This document shows, in pieces, positions 7,604 to 15,197 of a DNA stretch of 42,393 nt. The notes beneath the pieces are model-generated. The model was not told the DNA's origin. It ran no database searches and saw nothing but the letters and a program-made list of their open reading frames with translations. The DNA is taken from the NCBI RefSeq assembly GCF_000701705.1, contig NZ_JNJP01000031.1:1-42393 (forward strand). The letters run 5' to 3'. A program made the translations under genes and the position numbers. Origin of the DNA: Bilophila wadsworthia ATCC 49260 (GTDB lineage Bacteria > Desulfobacterota > Desulfovibrionia > Desulfovibrionales > Desulfovibrionaceae). Numbering within the stretch: the first letter of the stretch is position 1; each line of letters opens with the position of its first letter.

Positions 7604-8113
7604 ATGCGTAAACTGATTGCTGTGACATACGATACGGAATTCAAGGCCGAGGAAGTGCGCCTTCAGTTCCTGAAAATGCAAAAGTCGTATCTGGTTTCCC
7701 TTGAGGACGCCGTGGTTGTTGAAAAAAAACAGAACGGCAAGGTGAAGTTGCACCAGATGTACAACCTGACCGCCAGCGGCGCTGTCGGCGGCGGTTTCTG
7801 GGGCGTGCTCATCGGCCTGATCTTCATGAACCCGCTGCTCGGCCTCGTGGTCGGGGCAGGAGCCGGTGCCGTCGCCGGTGCGCTGAGCGACGTGGGCATC
7901 AACGACGATTTCATGAAGCAGCTTGCTGAAAAGCTGACGCCCGGTACGTCCGCCCTGTTCGTTTTGGTCGACTCCGACCTCACCGACAAGGTGCTCGACG
8001 CCCTGCGCGGCACAGGCGGGACCGTTCTCCAGTCCTCGTTGTCCCACGAGGACGAAGCCAAGCTTCAGGCCGCCCTGAACAGCGCCCGCGCCGCTCAGAA
8101 GGATGCCGAATAG
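7604..8113 (+). CDS. DUF1269-family membrane protein
   Basis: The 169-residue product matches the pattern of the DUF1269 family, small membrane-associated proteins of unknown function. An N-terminal alpha/beta part (MRKLIAVTYDTEFKAEEVR) is followed by a central Gly/Ala-rich hydrophobic hairpin at about residues 58-90 (SGAVGGGFWGVLIGLIFMNP, then LLGLVVGAGAGAVAGAL). The C-terminal part contains the TSALFVLVDSD strand, characteristic of the family. The start is fixed by AGGAGG 8 nt upstream of the ATG. It is monocistronic and ends in a strong terminator at 8143-8177. Some relatives are stress-induced or suspected of roles in membrane remodelling; nothing here says which applies. Confidence 0.85.
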   Translation: MRKLIAVTYDTEFKAEEVRLQFLKMQKSYLVSLEDAVVVEKKQNGKVKLHQMYNLTASGAVGGGFWGVLIGLIFMNPLLGLVVGAGAGAVAGALSDVGINDDFMKQLAEKLTPGTSALFVLVDSDLTDKVLDALRGTGGTVLQSSLSHEDEAKLQAALNSARAAQKDAE

Positions 8114-8142
8114 CCCGCTGGCGCTCCAAAAAGGCAGTATGA

Positions 8143-8177
8143 AAAGGCCGCTTCCTCAGGGAAAGCGGCCTTTTTGT
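8143..8177 (+). terminator. Rho-independent terminator after the DUF1269 gene
   Basis: aaaggccgctt (8143-8153) pairs with aagcggccttt (8163-8173), and the T-run follows directly. The A-run on the left arm means it could also serve the minus-strand HAD phosphatase gene, which ends at 8241. Confidence 0.9.
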
Positions 8178-8240
8178 ATGCGTAATATGCGTGCTGTACA
8201 GGAATCTTCCCCCGTGCGTATAGACGGGATCGTGTTCCGC

Positions 8241-9020
8241 TTATGCGCTTTCCAGCTGGCCGAGGTTGTCCACGACCAACGTGGGCTGGCGTTCGAGGCC
8301 GGGCAGGTCGCTGAGCTTGGCTTCCCCGCTGAGGACGAGGATGAAGTCGATGCCCGCGTTTTCGGCGAGCTTCTTGTCCGTGCTCAGGCGGTCGCCGACC
8401 ATGACCATGTCTTTACTGTCATAGGATTGAAGAAGCGTGCCGAGTACGGCGGGGTCGGGTTTGCCGAAGATATGTTGAGGGCGGCGTCCCGTAGCTGTTT
8501 CGAACAGCGACATGAAACTGCCCGCATCCGGGAGCGGCCCTTGCGGGGAAGGGCAGACGAGATCCGGGTGCGTGGCGAGGTAGGCGACTTCCGGATTTTG
8601 CAGCAGCAGGGCCGCGTGGGTGAGCTTTTCGTAGGTGAGCTCGGTGTCGTACGCCAGCACGACGGCTTCCGCGCCTTCGGATACGCCATAGTCGAGGACG
8701 TTCAGTTCCGGCATACGCTCGCGCAGGCACGCCACGAAGTCACGGTTCCCCACGGGGTACACCGTGCGGATGCCGTTCCCCCGCAGGTGGGCGATGAGCG
8801 GCGTCACCGGCGAAAGGATGCGGTCAAGCGTCGCCGGGATACCCATCCGGGTCAGCTTGTTGACATAGGTTGTCGGGGCCTTTGACGTATTGTTGCTGAG
8901 GAAATGGAAATCGATGGTGTCCCAGTGGCGGAGGATGAAGTCGACGGTTTCCTGAATGGGGATATCGCCGAGGTAGACCGTTCCGTCGAGATCCAGAACA
9001 AAACATTTCTTGTTGAGCAT
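8241..9020 (-). CDS. HAD-IIA family hydrolase (NagD/phosphoglycolate-type phosphatase)
   Basis: A cytoplasmic Mg-dependent sugar- or glycerol-phosphate phosphatase of the HAD-IIA subfamily (NagD, AraL, GlpQ-linked phosphatases), 259 residues. Motif I DLDGTVY places the nucleophile Asp10 and the acid/base Asp12 in the usual spacing. Motif II is FLSNNTSK, the Lys of motif III is in FGKPDPAVL, and motif IV is VMVGDRLSTDKKLA. The family's C2 cap lies between motifs II and III. The frame extends further upstream, but the ATG at 9020 is chosen because the catalytic motif follows after nine residues, as in homologues. It is divergent from a GlpR-like repressor with a 148-bp shared spacer, which suggests a glycerol-3-phosphate or related substrate; this is inference only. 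Confidence 0.88.
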   Translation of the reverse strand: MLNKKCFVLDLDGTVYLGDIPIQETVDFILRHWDTIDFHFLSNNTSKAPTTYVNKLTRMGIPATLDRILSPVTPLIAHLRGNGIRTVYPVGNRDFVACLRERMPELNVLDYGVSEGAEAVVLAYDTELTYEKLTHAALLLQNPEVAYLATHPDLVCPSPQGPLPDAGSFMSLFETATGRRPQHIFGKPDPAVLGTLLQSYDSKDMVMVGDRLSTDKKLAENAGIDFILVLSGEAKLSDLPGLERQPTLVVDNLGQLESA

Positions 9021-9168
9021 GGCAGTCTTCCGGGGATCAGTGTTGGAAAGCGCGTTACCATACGGAGACTTTGTGCGCCTGTCCAGCCGGATTGCCTTTG
9101 ACGTTTCCCCACAGCCTGTTGAACCGAAAGGAAGAACAGGATAAAAGCGGGGAGCACAGGGAGGACAC

Positions 9169-9930
9169 ATGAGCAAAACTTCCGCTCGTCATCAGGCCTT
9201 GCAGGAGTTCCTTTCGGCCCGCGGCTACGCGACCATCGAGGAGCTGGCCCGGCATTTTGAAGTGACGCCGCAGACGGTTCGTAAAGACATCAACGCGCTC
9301 GCCGAAGAGGGAAAAGTGCAGCGCTTCCACGGCGGGGCGGGCATGGTTTCCGGTTCGGAGAACATCGTCTACGATGAGCGCAAGGGCATCTGCCAGGAAG
9401 AAAAGCGCCGCATCGGCGCCCTGTTGGCGACGCACATCCCGGACGGCGTTTCCGTGTGCATCAATATCGGGACCACCACTGAAGAGGCGGCGCGCGCCCT
9501 GCTTGAGCACAAGAACCTGCGCGTGGTGACCAACAGCATCAATGTGGCTTCCATCTGCGCCCGCAATTCCTCCTTTGACGTGGTGGTCGCCTGCGGCACG
9601 GTGCGGCACAGGGACAACGGCATCGTCGGGGCCAGCGCCGAGCGTTTTATCCGCGAGTTCCGGGTGGACTACGGCATCATCGGCATTTCCGGCATTGACG
9701 AGGAGGGCAACCTGCTTGATTACGACTACCGCGAAGTCGCCGTGGCCCGTACCATCATCGAATGTTCCCGCCGCGTGTTCCTCGTGACCGACCGATCCAA
9801 GTTCGGGCGGCCAGCAATGGTTCGCGTCGCGCACCTTTCCGACATCAACGCGCTGTTCACCGACGGCCCTATCGACAAGAAGTGGGCGGATCTCATTCAC
9901 GAGCACGGCGTTGAATTGTTCATGGTCTGA
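9169..9930 (+). CDS. glpR: DeoR-family repressor, GlpR-like
   Basis: A 253-residue DeoR-family repressor. The N-terminal helix-turn-helix (about 18-55) contains YATIEELARHFEVTPQTVRKD and the family's RFHGGA end-motif. The sugar-phosphate effector domain has the conserved INIGTTTEEAARAL, NLRVVTNSINVA, GISGIDEEGNLLDYDYREV and FLVTDRSKFGR segments. These closely parallel E. coli GlpR, the glycerol-3-phosphate-responsive repressor, which is why that symbol is given; other phosphorylated effectors are possible. GGAGG lies just before the ATG. It is divergent from a HAD-IIA phosphatase gene, and control of the shared spacer (9021-9168) is likely. It is followed by a repeat-type hairpin. Confidence 0.88.
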   Translation: MSKTSARHQALQEFLSARGYATIEELARHFEVTPQTVRKDINALAEEGKVQRFHGGAGMVSGSENIVYDERKGICQEEKRRIGALLATHIPDGVSVCINIGTTTEEAARALLEHKNLRVVTNSINVASICARNSSFDVVVACGTVRHRDNGIVGASAERFIREFRVDYGIIGISGIDEEGNLLDYDYREVAVARTIIECSRRVFLVTDRSKFGRPAMVRVAHLSDINALFTDGPIDKKWADLIHEHGVELFMV

Positions 9931-9936
9931 GGCGAT

Positions 9937-10046
9937 TGGGGAGGCAGGGGAACCTTTCTTGGGAAAGGGGCCTCCTCCGTTTCCCGAAGCTGCCGGTGCG
10001 GTGCGCACCCCTCCCTTCCAATGCTTCCGTTTTTATCGTGTCCTTC
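9937..10046. repeat. Dispersed hairpin repeat copy after glpR
   Basis: The region just after the regulator gene contains an imperfect hairpin (left ggaggcaggggaacctttc, right gaaaggggcctcc) and, at 10024-10046, a 'cttccgtttttatcg' end. Read on the minus strand this matches the repeat head at 10580-10600. It probably terminates glpR on one strand and the CPBP protease gene on the other. Confidence 0.6.
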
Positions 10047-10091
10047 TTCGAAGCCGGGCGGGTATCCGCATGTAGGGGATATGAACTGGCT

Positions 10092-10514
10092 CTAGAGAAA
10101 AAAAAGCAGGTTGTACCAGAAATGGACGGCGGCGCAGAGCCAGAGCGAGCGGTGGCGCGTCCAGAGGGCCCCGAAGGCGAGCGAAGGGAAAAACGTCAAA
10201 GCCGCCATGAGGGGCGTATGCGTCGGCAGGTGGGAAAGCGCGAACAGGGCCGATGTCAGCAACATGCCGCCCGTAAACAGCCCCCATTTGCCCGGCACGC
10301 ATTGCTCAAGCTGACGCTGGAGCAGGGCGCGGTACGCCAATTCCTCAGTCATGGCCGCGAATGCCAGACGCCACAATGGGGGCAGGCCGCCCGAAGGGAA
10401 CAGCAGCCCGATGCCCCCGAGCAGGAAAGCCAGCCAGACCCACCGATCCCGGAACGAGCCGACAAAACGGCCGATGTCCAGCGACTCCCGTATCTCCCGC
10501 CATACTTCCTTCAT
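10092..10514 (-). CDS. CPBP/Rce1-type glutamic intramembrane protease, candidate C-terminal sorting enzyme
   Basis: A 140-residue polytopic inner-membrane protein of the CPBP (CAAX protease/bacteriocin-processing) family. The motifs are complete: EELAYR (Glu57, Glu58, Arg62), FALSHLP (His95), and a final HFWYN (His131, Asn135) in the last hydrophobic segment. At 140 residues it is a minimal core without an N-terminal extension. The SD sequence TGAGGA precedes the ATG at 10514. It follows the T2SS operon and its TPR lipoprotein on the same strand but is separated from them by the strong hairpin at 10621-10674, so it is probably a separate transcript. Predicted processing enzymes for the Cys-containing CTERM sorting tails (myxosortases such as MrtX, MrtJ and MrtS) belong to this superfamily. 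The three tailed proteins at 23.6-32.4 kb make it a candidate; it could instead be an unrelated CPBP protease. Confidence 0.82.
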   Translation of the reverse strand: MKEVWREIRESLDIGRFVGSFRDRWVWLAFLLGGIGLLFPSGGLPPLWRLAFAAMTEELAYRALLQRQLEQCVPGKWGLFTGGMLLTSALFALSHLPTHTPLMAALTFFPSLAFGALWTRHRSLWLCAAVHFWYNLLFFL

Positions 10515-10571
10515 TCAGATCCTCACCCCTTGAAAGGACCATGCGGTCACTTGTGCTAGGAAAGCTGCGGA

Positions 10572-10674
10572 CAGGGATTCGATAAACACAAAAGTCTTTG
10601 GGGATGGAGGGGATGGGGTTTGGGGAAGGGGAGGAAGGCCCTTTCTCCAGAAAGGGCCTTCCTCCCCTTCCCCA
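10572..10674 (+). repeat. Full dispersed repeat copy: head plus 26-bp hairpin
   Basis: The copy starts with a 'gggattcgataaa' head and 'aaagtctttg' (10591-10600), then a G-rich stretch. It ends in a perfect inverted repeat, 10621-10646 with 10649-10674, around the apex ctttctccagaaag. The head recurs at 42316-42341. The hairpin begins 4 bp beyond the stop of the TPR lipoprotein gene and is a plausible terminator of the T2SS operon. Confidence 0.75.
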
Positions 10675-10677
10675 ATC

Positions 10678-11688
10678 TTAAAAGAAATCCCGGCAGCGTC
10701 CGGCGTCCTCGTATTTTTCCAGACGGTCGCATTCCCCAAGTTCGCAGGCTTTTTTCAGATCCTGACAGGCCCCTTCCGTCTCGCGCAGCAGGAAACGCAC
10801 GTCGCCGCGATTGATGTACGCGCCCGCCAGATCCGGGATGAAGGCGACGGCCCGCGTGTAGTCGTCGATGGCGGCCTTGAATTCCTTCTGCTCCTTGAGC
10901 ACGTTCGCCCGGTTGTAGTAATACTCACCCTGCTCGGGACGCAAGGCGATGGCCCGATCAAGATGCGCCTTCGCACTGGCGTAGTTCCCGGCGCGCAGCA
11001 TCACCACGCCGAGGGCGTTCTGCGCTTCGGCATCGTTGGGGTGTTCCCGGGCATAGGTACCGAGATCCGTGCCCGCGTCGTCCGTGAGCCCCATCTGATA
11101 CATGGCCAGCGCCTTGTTGTAGAGTACCTCGGGAGACGCCGCGTCCGTGCCGCTGACCAGCGAAAGCTGCCGGAGGGCCTTCTCCGGCTCCTTCCGTTGA
11201 ATGAGGATGCCCGCCTTGCCCACGAGGGCTTCCGGGTTGGTGGGATCGATCCGCAGGGCCGCGTCAAATTGCCGTTCGGCGCTCTTGTAATCGTTGTCGG
11301 CGTACAGCGCCGTGCCCGCATTGGCATGCAGCGCGGCGGAGCCGGGCGAGATGGAGACGGCGCGTTCAAAGGCTTGGGCGGCGTTCCGAGGCTGGTTGCA
11401 GCTCAGATAGGCCATGCCCAGCCCGTTGAGCAGGGCCGGGTGCTCCTGTTGCTGCAGCGCGGCGCTGAAACGGCGGATGCTCTCGCGGCAGTCGCCCTTC
11501 TGATAGGCTTCGACGGCGTCGTTCATCGTGCTGGCCGGAAAGGTGGGGACGGCTCCCTGTTTCCGCATGGGCGTACAGCCGGAAGCCGCCATGAGGACGA
11601 AAGCGGTGCAGAGGGCCGCCGCTGCGAAACGGAAGGGGGACCGGCGGGAAGGCCCGAATTGCGGGACGGTACGGTGAGCCGACATCAT
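10678..11688 (-). CDS. TPR lipoprotein at the end of the T2SS operon, candidate pilotin
   Basis: A 336-residue outer-membrane or periplasmic lipoprotein by prediction. An N-terminal basic/hydrophobic segment ends in a lipobox, LMAASGC, with the lipidated Cys near residue 38. About seven tetratricopeptide repeats follow, including GMAYLSCNQPRNAAQAFERAV, AGTALYADNDYKSAERQFDAA and ANVLKEQKEFKAAIDDYTRAV. The C-terminus has four Cys between about residues 309 and 333 (ACQDLKKACELGECDRLEK, then RCRDFF), unusual for a simple TPR protein. Its ATG overlaps the gspH stop by 4 nt, so it is the last gene of the T2SS operon. TPR lipoproteins such as PilF/PilW pilot secretins, and no GspS is visible, so a pilotin role is a reasonable inference. 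A second ATG three bases downstream is an alternative start. Confidence 0.85.
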   Translation of the reverse strand: MMSAHRTVPQFGPSRRSPFRFAAAALCTAFVLMAASGCTPMRKQGAVPTFPASTMNDAVEAYQKGDCRESIRRFSAALQQQEHPALLNGLGMAYLSCNQPRNAAQAFERAVSISPGSAALHANAGTALYADNDYKSAERQFDAALRIDPTNPEALVGKAGILIQRKEPEKALRQLSLVSGTDAASPEVLYNKALAMYQMGLTDDAGTDLGTYAREHPNDAEAQNALGVVMLRAGNYASAKAHLDRAIALRPEQGEYYYNRANVLKEQKEFKAAIDDYTRAVAFIPDLAGAYINRGDVRFLLRETEGACQDLKKACELGECDRLEKYEDAGRCRDFF

Positions 11689-12170
11689 AAGAACTCCTTG
11701 CGAATCTGTTCCAGAGAAAACTGCCCTTCGAGGATGCGGGCCGTTCCCGTGGCCGGGATATAGACCGAGAGGGTATCCTGACCGGATTGAAGATGGACGA
11801 CGTGTTCCTGCACCACGCCAAGGGGATGGAACAGCAGCTTCTGAGAGCCGCCGAGCAGGTAGTGTTCGTCGACCGAGGCGGCGGACATGCCCTTGGGAAA
11901 GGCTTCCCTGAGCGGGCGGTCGCCGTTTTCCGAGCTGATTTCCATAAATGTCTGGCCGAGTTCGAGCGTAACGGGCGCGTTGAGCAGAAGTGCCCGGCTG
12001 CGGGCCGTGGAGGACGCGGTGACGAGCGCCTGCGCTCCGGTGTAGAGCGGATTCCGCTCAACGGAGAGGGCGCCCGCACCCACGGCTACCAGCACGCCCA
12101 TGATCACGAGGACAATGAGCAGCTCAAGCAGGGTGAACCCGGCGGACCGCCGCTCAGCGGTCGGGCACAT
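11685..12170 (-). CDS. gspH: T2SS minor pseudopilin GspH
   Basis: A minor pseudopilin of 161 residues. The class III prepilin signal is clear: a short basic leader MCPTAERRSAG, then FTLLELLIVLVIMGVLVAVGA with Glu at +5 of the mature protein and an uninterrupted hydrophobic helix of about 20 residues. Cleavage by the prepilin peptidase GspO, which is not in this window, is expected after Gly11. The globular part has GspH-like beta content (LGQTFMEISSENGD). It sits right after the major pseudopilin, as GspH does in other systems, and overlaps gspG by 17 nt and the next gene by 4 nt. Distinguishing GspH from other minor pseudopilins rests mainly on size and position. Confidence 0.83.
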   Translation of the reverse strand: MCPTAERRSAGFTLLELLIVLVIMGVLVAVGAGALSVERNPLYTGAQALVTASSTARSRALLLNAPVTLELGQTFMEISSENGDRPLREAFPKGMSAASVDEHYLLGGSQKLLFHPLGVVQEHVVHLQSGQDTLSVYIPATGTARILEGQFSLEQIRKEFL

Positions 12171-12606
12171 CTTCGCCCCAGATGTCGGCGGCTTCGCCTT
12201 CGCCGCCTTCCGCGCCGTCGGAGCCGAGGCTCATGATTTCAAACGGCACTTTCTGCCCGGGCGCCGTGTAGACGTAATCGTTGCCCCAGGGGTCTTTCGG
12301 GATCTTGGTGATGTAGCCGTTGGCCGGGTAGTTCTTGGGCGTCTTGCCGATGGCCGGACGGGTGACGAGCGCTTCGAGGCCCTGTTCCGTGGACGGGTAG
12401 AACCCGTTGTCGAGATAGAATTTTTTGACCGCCGTGGACAGGTTTTCGATCTGCATCTTGGCCTGCACCACGCGGGCCTTGTGAGGCTCGTCCATGAATT
12501 TCGGGGCGACGATGGCTCCGAGAATCCCCAGAATGACGATGACGATCATCAGTTCGAGCAGGGTGAACCCGCCGTTGTTCCGTTTCCGGATGTGTCCGTT
12601 GTCCAT
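12154..12606 (-). CDS. gspG: T2SS major pseudopilin GspG
   Basis: The major pseudopilin, 150 residues, which polymerises into the periplasmic pseudopilus that pushes substrates through the secretin. The leader MDNGHIRKRNNGG is followed by FTLLELMIVIVILGILGAIVAP, with Glu at +5 and the GspG-typical Pro at about +22. The C-terminal region carries the family hallmarks FYPSTEQGLEALV and IPKDPWGNDYVYTAPG, followed by an Asp-containing loop that in GspG binds calcium. AGGAGG before the ATG at 12606 makes this start secure. Its position late in the operon, after gspK, differs from the common C-D-E-F-G order. Confidence 0.95.
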   Translation of the reverse strand: MDNGHIRKRNNGGFTLLELMIVIVILGILGAIVAPKFMDEPHKARVVQAKMQIENLSTAVKKFYLDNGFYPSTEQGLEALVTRPAIGKTPKNYPANGYITKIPKDPWGNDYVYTAPGQKVPFEIMSLGSDGAEGGEGEAADIWGEDVPDR

Positions 12607-12658
12607 GTTTCTCCTCCTGTCGGGCGCAAGTGTGCGTATCAGAGCCGGGCGGCATTTG

Positions 12659-13699
12659 TTAATGTACGGCCCGGTATTCCCACGTGACATATTCGTGTGT
12701 GACCCATCCCACCGAAGTGAGCGTGTTTTTCCGCGCACCCTGCCGTACGGTGAGATTGAGCCTGTACCAGCGGCTCCGCACGTCGAGGCAGCCGTTGGGA
12801 AGGGCCGGGACGTCGTACGCGGAGAGCAGATCCTTATACCAGTTTTCCCCCAGATCGTTGTCGGGGTTGTCGCGGTAGTGCAGGACCGCGTTGACGAAGG
12901 GCCGCGCCTGCCGTTCGTCGCGGACGAGCGCGCTGAGTACGGCGGGTTGGAGCGTGTTCATGTTCATGGGCCCCTGCGTCCAGATGGTCAGGGTTTCCAG
13001 CAGGCCGGGCAGTTCCTTCGTTCCGCGCAGAACATCCCGTCCCCATTCCTGTTCGACATGAGGCCAGCGCACGAGGAGGATTTCCTCGGGTGCCAGCAAG
13101 GGGCGTCCCGGCGGCAGGTAGCGCGGCGTCTGCGTAAGATACCATTTCAGGGTGTCTTGGTCCGTTTCCGTCTGCCCGCCCCATTGACGGAGCGAATCCA
13201 CGTACTCTTTGGCAAGCGCGAGGGCGTTGTCCGGCCCGCCCGCGTAACCGTGCACGCGCATGAGCCCGGCCAGCAGCCGGGTGAGGATGTCGGCGAATGC
13301 CTCGGCACGGGCACGATCGGCCTCGCGTTCGTAGAAAATGGCGTTGATGGGAAAGCGGCTGTTTTCGTCCTCGATGGAGCCCGAAAGGTCCGCGCCCGGC
13401 AGTTCGGCGGAAAGCCGTTCCAGCCCGAGGCCGAACAGTCCCCAATCCTCCCGCACGTGATCCGGGGTTCCCGCTTCGCTGTTCCGGGTGAGGACAGCCG
13501 TGGCGAGGCGTTCGCCGGACTCCATGAGCGGTTTGGCGGCAAGGATGGAGCGGGTGGATGTGGACATGGCGTGATCGAGCAGGATATCGCGGCTGAACTC
13601 CACGGTCAGCACGGAAAGCCCGGTGAGCACGAACAGCACCAGAATGAGCACCGCGCCCCGCCGTTTGTCCTTGAAAAAGGTTCCCCTAGTTCCGCACAT
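12659..13699 (-). CDS. gspK: T2SS minor pseudopilin GspK
   Basis: The large minor pseudopilin that caps the pseudopilus tip with GspI and GspJ; 346 residues, matching GspK's usual 300-350. After a basic leader (MCGTRGTFFKDKRRG) the hydrophobic segment AVLILVLFVLTGLSVLTVEF follows, without the Glu at +5 that other pseudopilins have, which is normal for GspK. The body contains GspK-type blocks such as SIEDENSRFPIN and NMNTLQPAVLSAL (the 'N-N-T' block near the SAM-like domain). GGAGG precedes the ATG at 13699. The gene overlaps the end of gspJ by 14 nt and lies 52 bp upstream of gspG. Confidence 0.92.
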   Translation of the reverse strand: MCGTRGTFFKDKRRGAVLILVLFVLTGLSVLTVEFSRDILLDHAMSTSTRSILAAKPLMESGERLATAVLTRNSEAGTPDHVREDWGLFGLGLERLSAELPGADLSGSIEDENSRFPINAIFYEREADRARAEAFADILTRLLAGLMRVHGYAGGPDNALALAKEYVDSLRQWGGQTETDQDTLKWYLTQTPRYLPPGRPLLAPEEILLVRWPHVEQEWGRDVLRGTKELPGLLETLTIWTQGPMNMNTLQPAVLSALVRDERQARPFVNAVLHYRDNPDNDLGENWYKDLLSAYDVPALPNGCLDVRSRWYRLNLTVRQGARKNTLTSVGWVTHEYVTWEYRAVH

Positions 13700-14354
13700 G
13701 GGGCCTCCGGGGGAAAACGGGGACGACAAACAGTTCCGGCTGTTCTTCCTCTTCCCTGTGCAGGGTAAAACGGATGGCTTCGGGCACGGCGCCGGGGGGC
13801 AATGGGGAAGGCCAATCTTCGACGAATTGCGTCTTGGCCGAATAGAGGGCCACTTCAAGCGACTTCACATTGCGGACAAGCACCAGCTCGGACCACGGAA
13901 AGTCGCCTTCCACGCCGCAGTAGGCTCGCTCGCGCCGGATGAAGGCGGCGGAACGGTTGCCGTTGCGCAGGACGTATTCCACGCATACCGGGCCGGGCAA
14001 GGGGGTGCCGGGCATGTCCGCCAGATGCGAACTGGTGGCGAAGGACAGCAGCACTTCGTCGTCGGAGGGCTGCGGCTTGTCCTTTTCGGTGAGGCGGTAG
14101 AACGCGTCGGACGGGACAATCGGCTCACGGGAGAGCGGGGGCAGGGTGGAACGTTTGTCGTCGATGAGGCACAACCCGGCGATGTCGTTGTCGAGGATGC
14201 CCCAGAAAACACGTTCGCTTTCGCGTTCAAGGACGCGGTTGCGCACGGTTTTTCCGTTGTCCATGACCATGCTGTAGGTGCTGAACAGCACCATGCCGAT
14301 GACGGCGGTGAGGGTCATGGCGATGAGCAGTTCCACGAGCGTGAAGCCGTTCAT
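13686..14354 (-). CDS. gspJ: T2SS minor pseudopilin GspJ
   Basis: A minor pseudopilin of 222 residues, in the normal size range for GspJ. The class III signal is extremely short: MNG, then FTLVELLIAMTLTAVIGMVLF with Glu at +5. Downstream are GspJ-like segments (FWGILDNDIAGL, and VRNVKSLEVALYSA near the C-terminus). The ATG at 14354 is the only sensible start, giving a three-residue leader; an alternative start codon upstream cannot be excluded. It lies 16 bp after gspI and overlaps gspK by 14 nt. With GspI and GspK it should form the pseudopilus tip complex. Confidence 0.88.
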   Translation of the reverse strand: MNGFTLVELLIAMTLTAVIGMVLFSTYSMVMDNGKTVRNRVLERESERVFWGILDNDIAGLCLIDDKRSTLPPLSREPIVPSDAFYRLTEKDKPQPSDDEVLLSFATSSHLADMPGTPLPGPVCVEYVLRNGNRSAAFIRRERAYCGVEGDFPWSELVLVRNVKSLEVALYSAKTQFVEDWPSPLPPGAVPEAIRFTLHREEEEQPELFVVPVFPRRPHVRN

Positions 14355-14370
14355 GCCCGTCGGGGGCGGG

Positions 14371-14721
14371 TTATCGCGGGAGGATGTATTCAAGCAGCAG
14401 CTCCCGGGAGGACGTCCCACGGTTTTCCACAAGCCGGAATTCAAGGCGCTTGCCCTCCATGCACCGCAGGGCGATAAGCTTTGAATGCCATTCCACATCA
14501 GGGTATTCCGGGGACAGGGTTCCCCATTGATCGAGGCTGTCCGGGGATTCCCGGAGCATCTGGATCATCTTGCCTCTTCCGGCGCGGAGTACGCCGTCCT
14601 CCCATCCCGTTTCCGCAAGTTGCGTCAGGCTGTCCCCGCTGACGCGGACCGCAAGCAGGGCCACCGTGCTCAGGATCGCCAGCGCGATGAGCACTTCCAG
14701 CAGGGTGAAGCCCCGGTTCAT
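14371..14721 (-). CDS. gspI: T2SS minor pseudopilin GspI
   Basis: A minor pseudopilin of 116 residues, the small size typical of GspI. MNRG is the leader and FTLLEVLIALAILSTVALLAV the methylated-helix segment with Glu at +5. The globular domain is short and contains YPDVEWHSKLIALRC near its middle. The start at 14721 overlaps the stop of gspM by 4 nt (ATGA). It comes before gspJ and gspK, keeping the I-J-K order of the tip complex even though gspG and gspH are displaced to the end of the operon. Confidence 0.88.
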   Translation of the reverse strand: MNRGFTLLEVLIALAILSTVALLAVRVSGDSLTQLAETGWEDGVLRAGRGKMIQMLRESPDSLDQWGTLSPEYPDVEWHSKLIALRCMEGKRLEFRLVENRGTSSRELLLEYILPR

Positions 14722-15197
14722 TGCGTGCCTCCGGAAAGGGAAACGGTCATGTCCATATCCAGGAGATTCTTGGCCGAGCGCCGGAACGTGAGGTTTTCGA
14801 CGCGGACGCCGGGGTGCGATTCCAGCGCGTGCAGCCATTGCACCCCCTGTTTCAGGTAGAGGCCGGTGAGGCGCATCTCGATGCGTTCGGAGCCGTCGTT
14901 TTCCTTGCGGGCCGCCGGGCGGAGGGCCTCAATGCGCCGGGACAGGGACAGGCGGTCGGCCTCCTTGTTGACGAGGCTGAACAGGGAGCGGTTTTTCGCC
15001 GGGGCCGCCGCGTTCGATTGGGACAGCCGGGCGTAGTCGTCGGTCAGAAGCTGCATGGAAAGATGGCGCTGCCGGGCGCGTTCGGCGCGTGAGGCGTTGT
15101 CGGCGCGATATTCGAAGGCGGGCAGGATCACCCATTGGACCACGCCGAGAAGCGCGAGTCCGCCGAGGCCGAGGAGGAGAGGACGGGACACGCTCAT
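14718..15197 (-). CDS. gspM: T2SS inner-membrane protein GspM
   Basis: A bitopic inner-membrane component of 159 residues that pairs with GspL on the assembly platform. One N-terminal transmembrane helix (about 6-27, PLLLGLGGLALLGVVQWVIL) is followed by a helical region and a small ferredoxin-like periplasmic domain ending in WLHALESHPGVRVENLTFRR and a final beta strand, DMDMTVSLSGG. This architecture and length fit GspM. It overlaps gspL by 4 nt at its start and gspI by 4 nt at its end. The sequence is diverged, so the call depends partly on position. Confidence 0.85.
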   Translation of the reverse strand: MSVSRPLLLGLGGLALLGVVQWVILPAFEYRADNASRAERARQRHLSMQLLTDDYARLSQSNAAAPAKNRSLFSLVNKEADRLSLSRRIEALRPAARKENDGSERIEMRLTGLYLKQGVQWLHALESHPGVRVENLTFRRSAKNLLDMDMTVSLSGGTQ

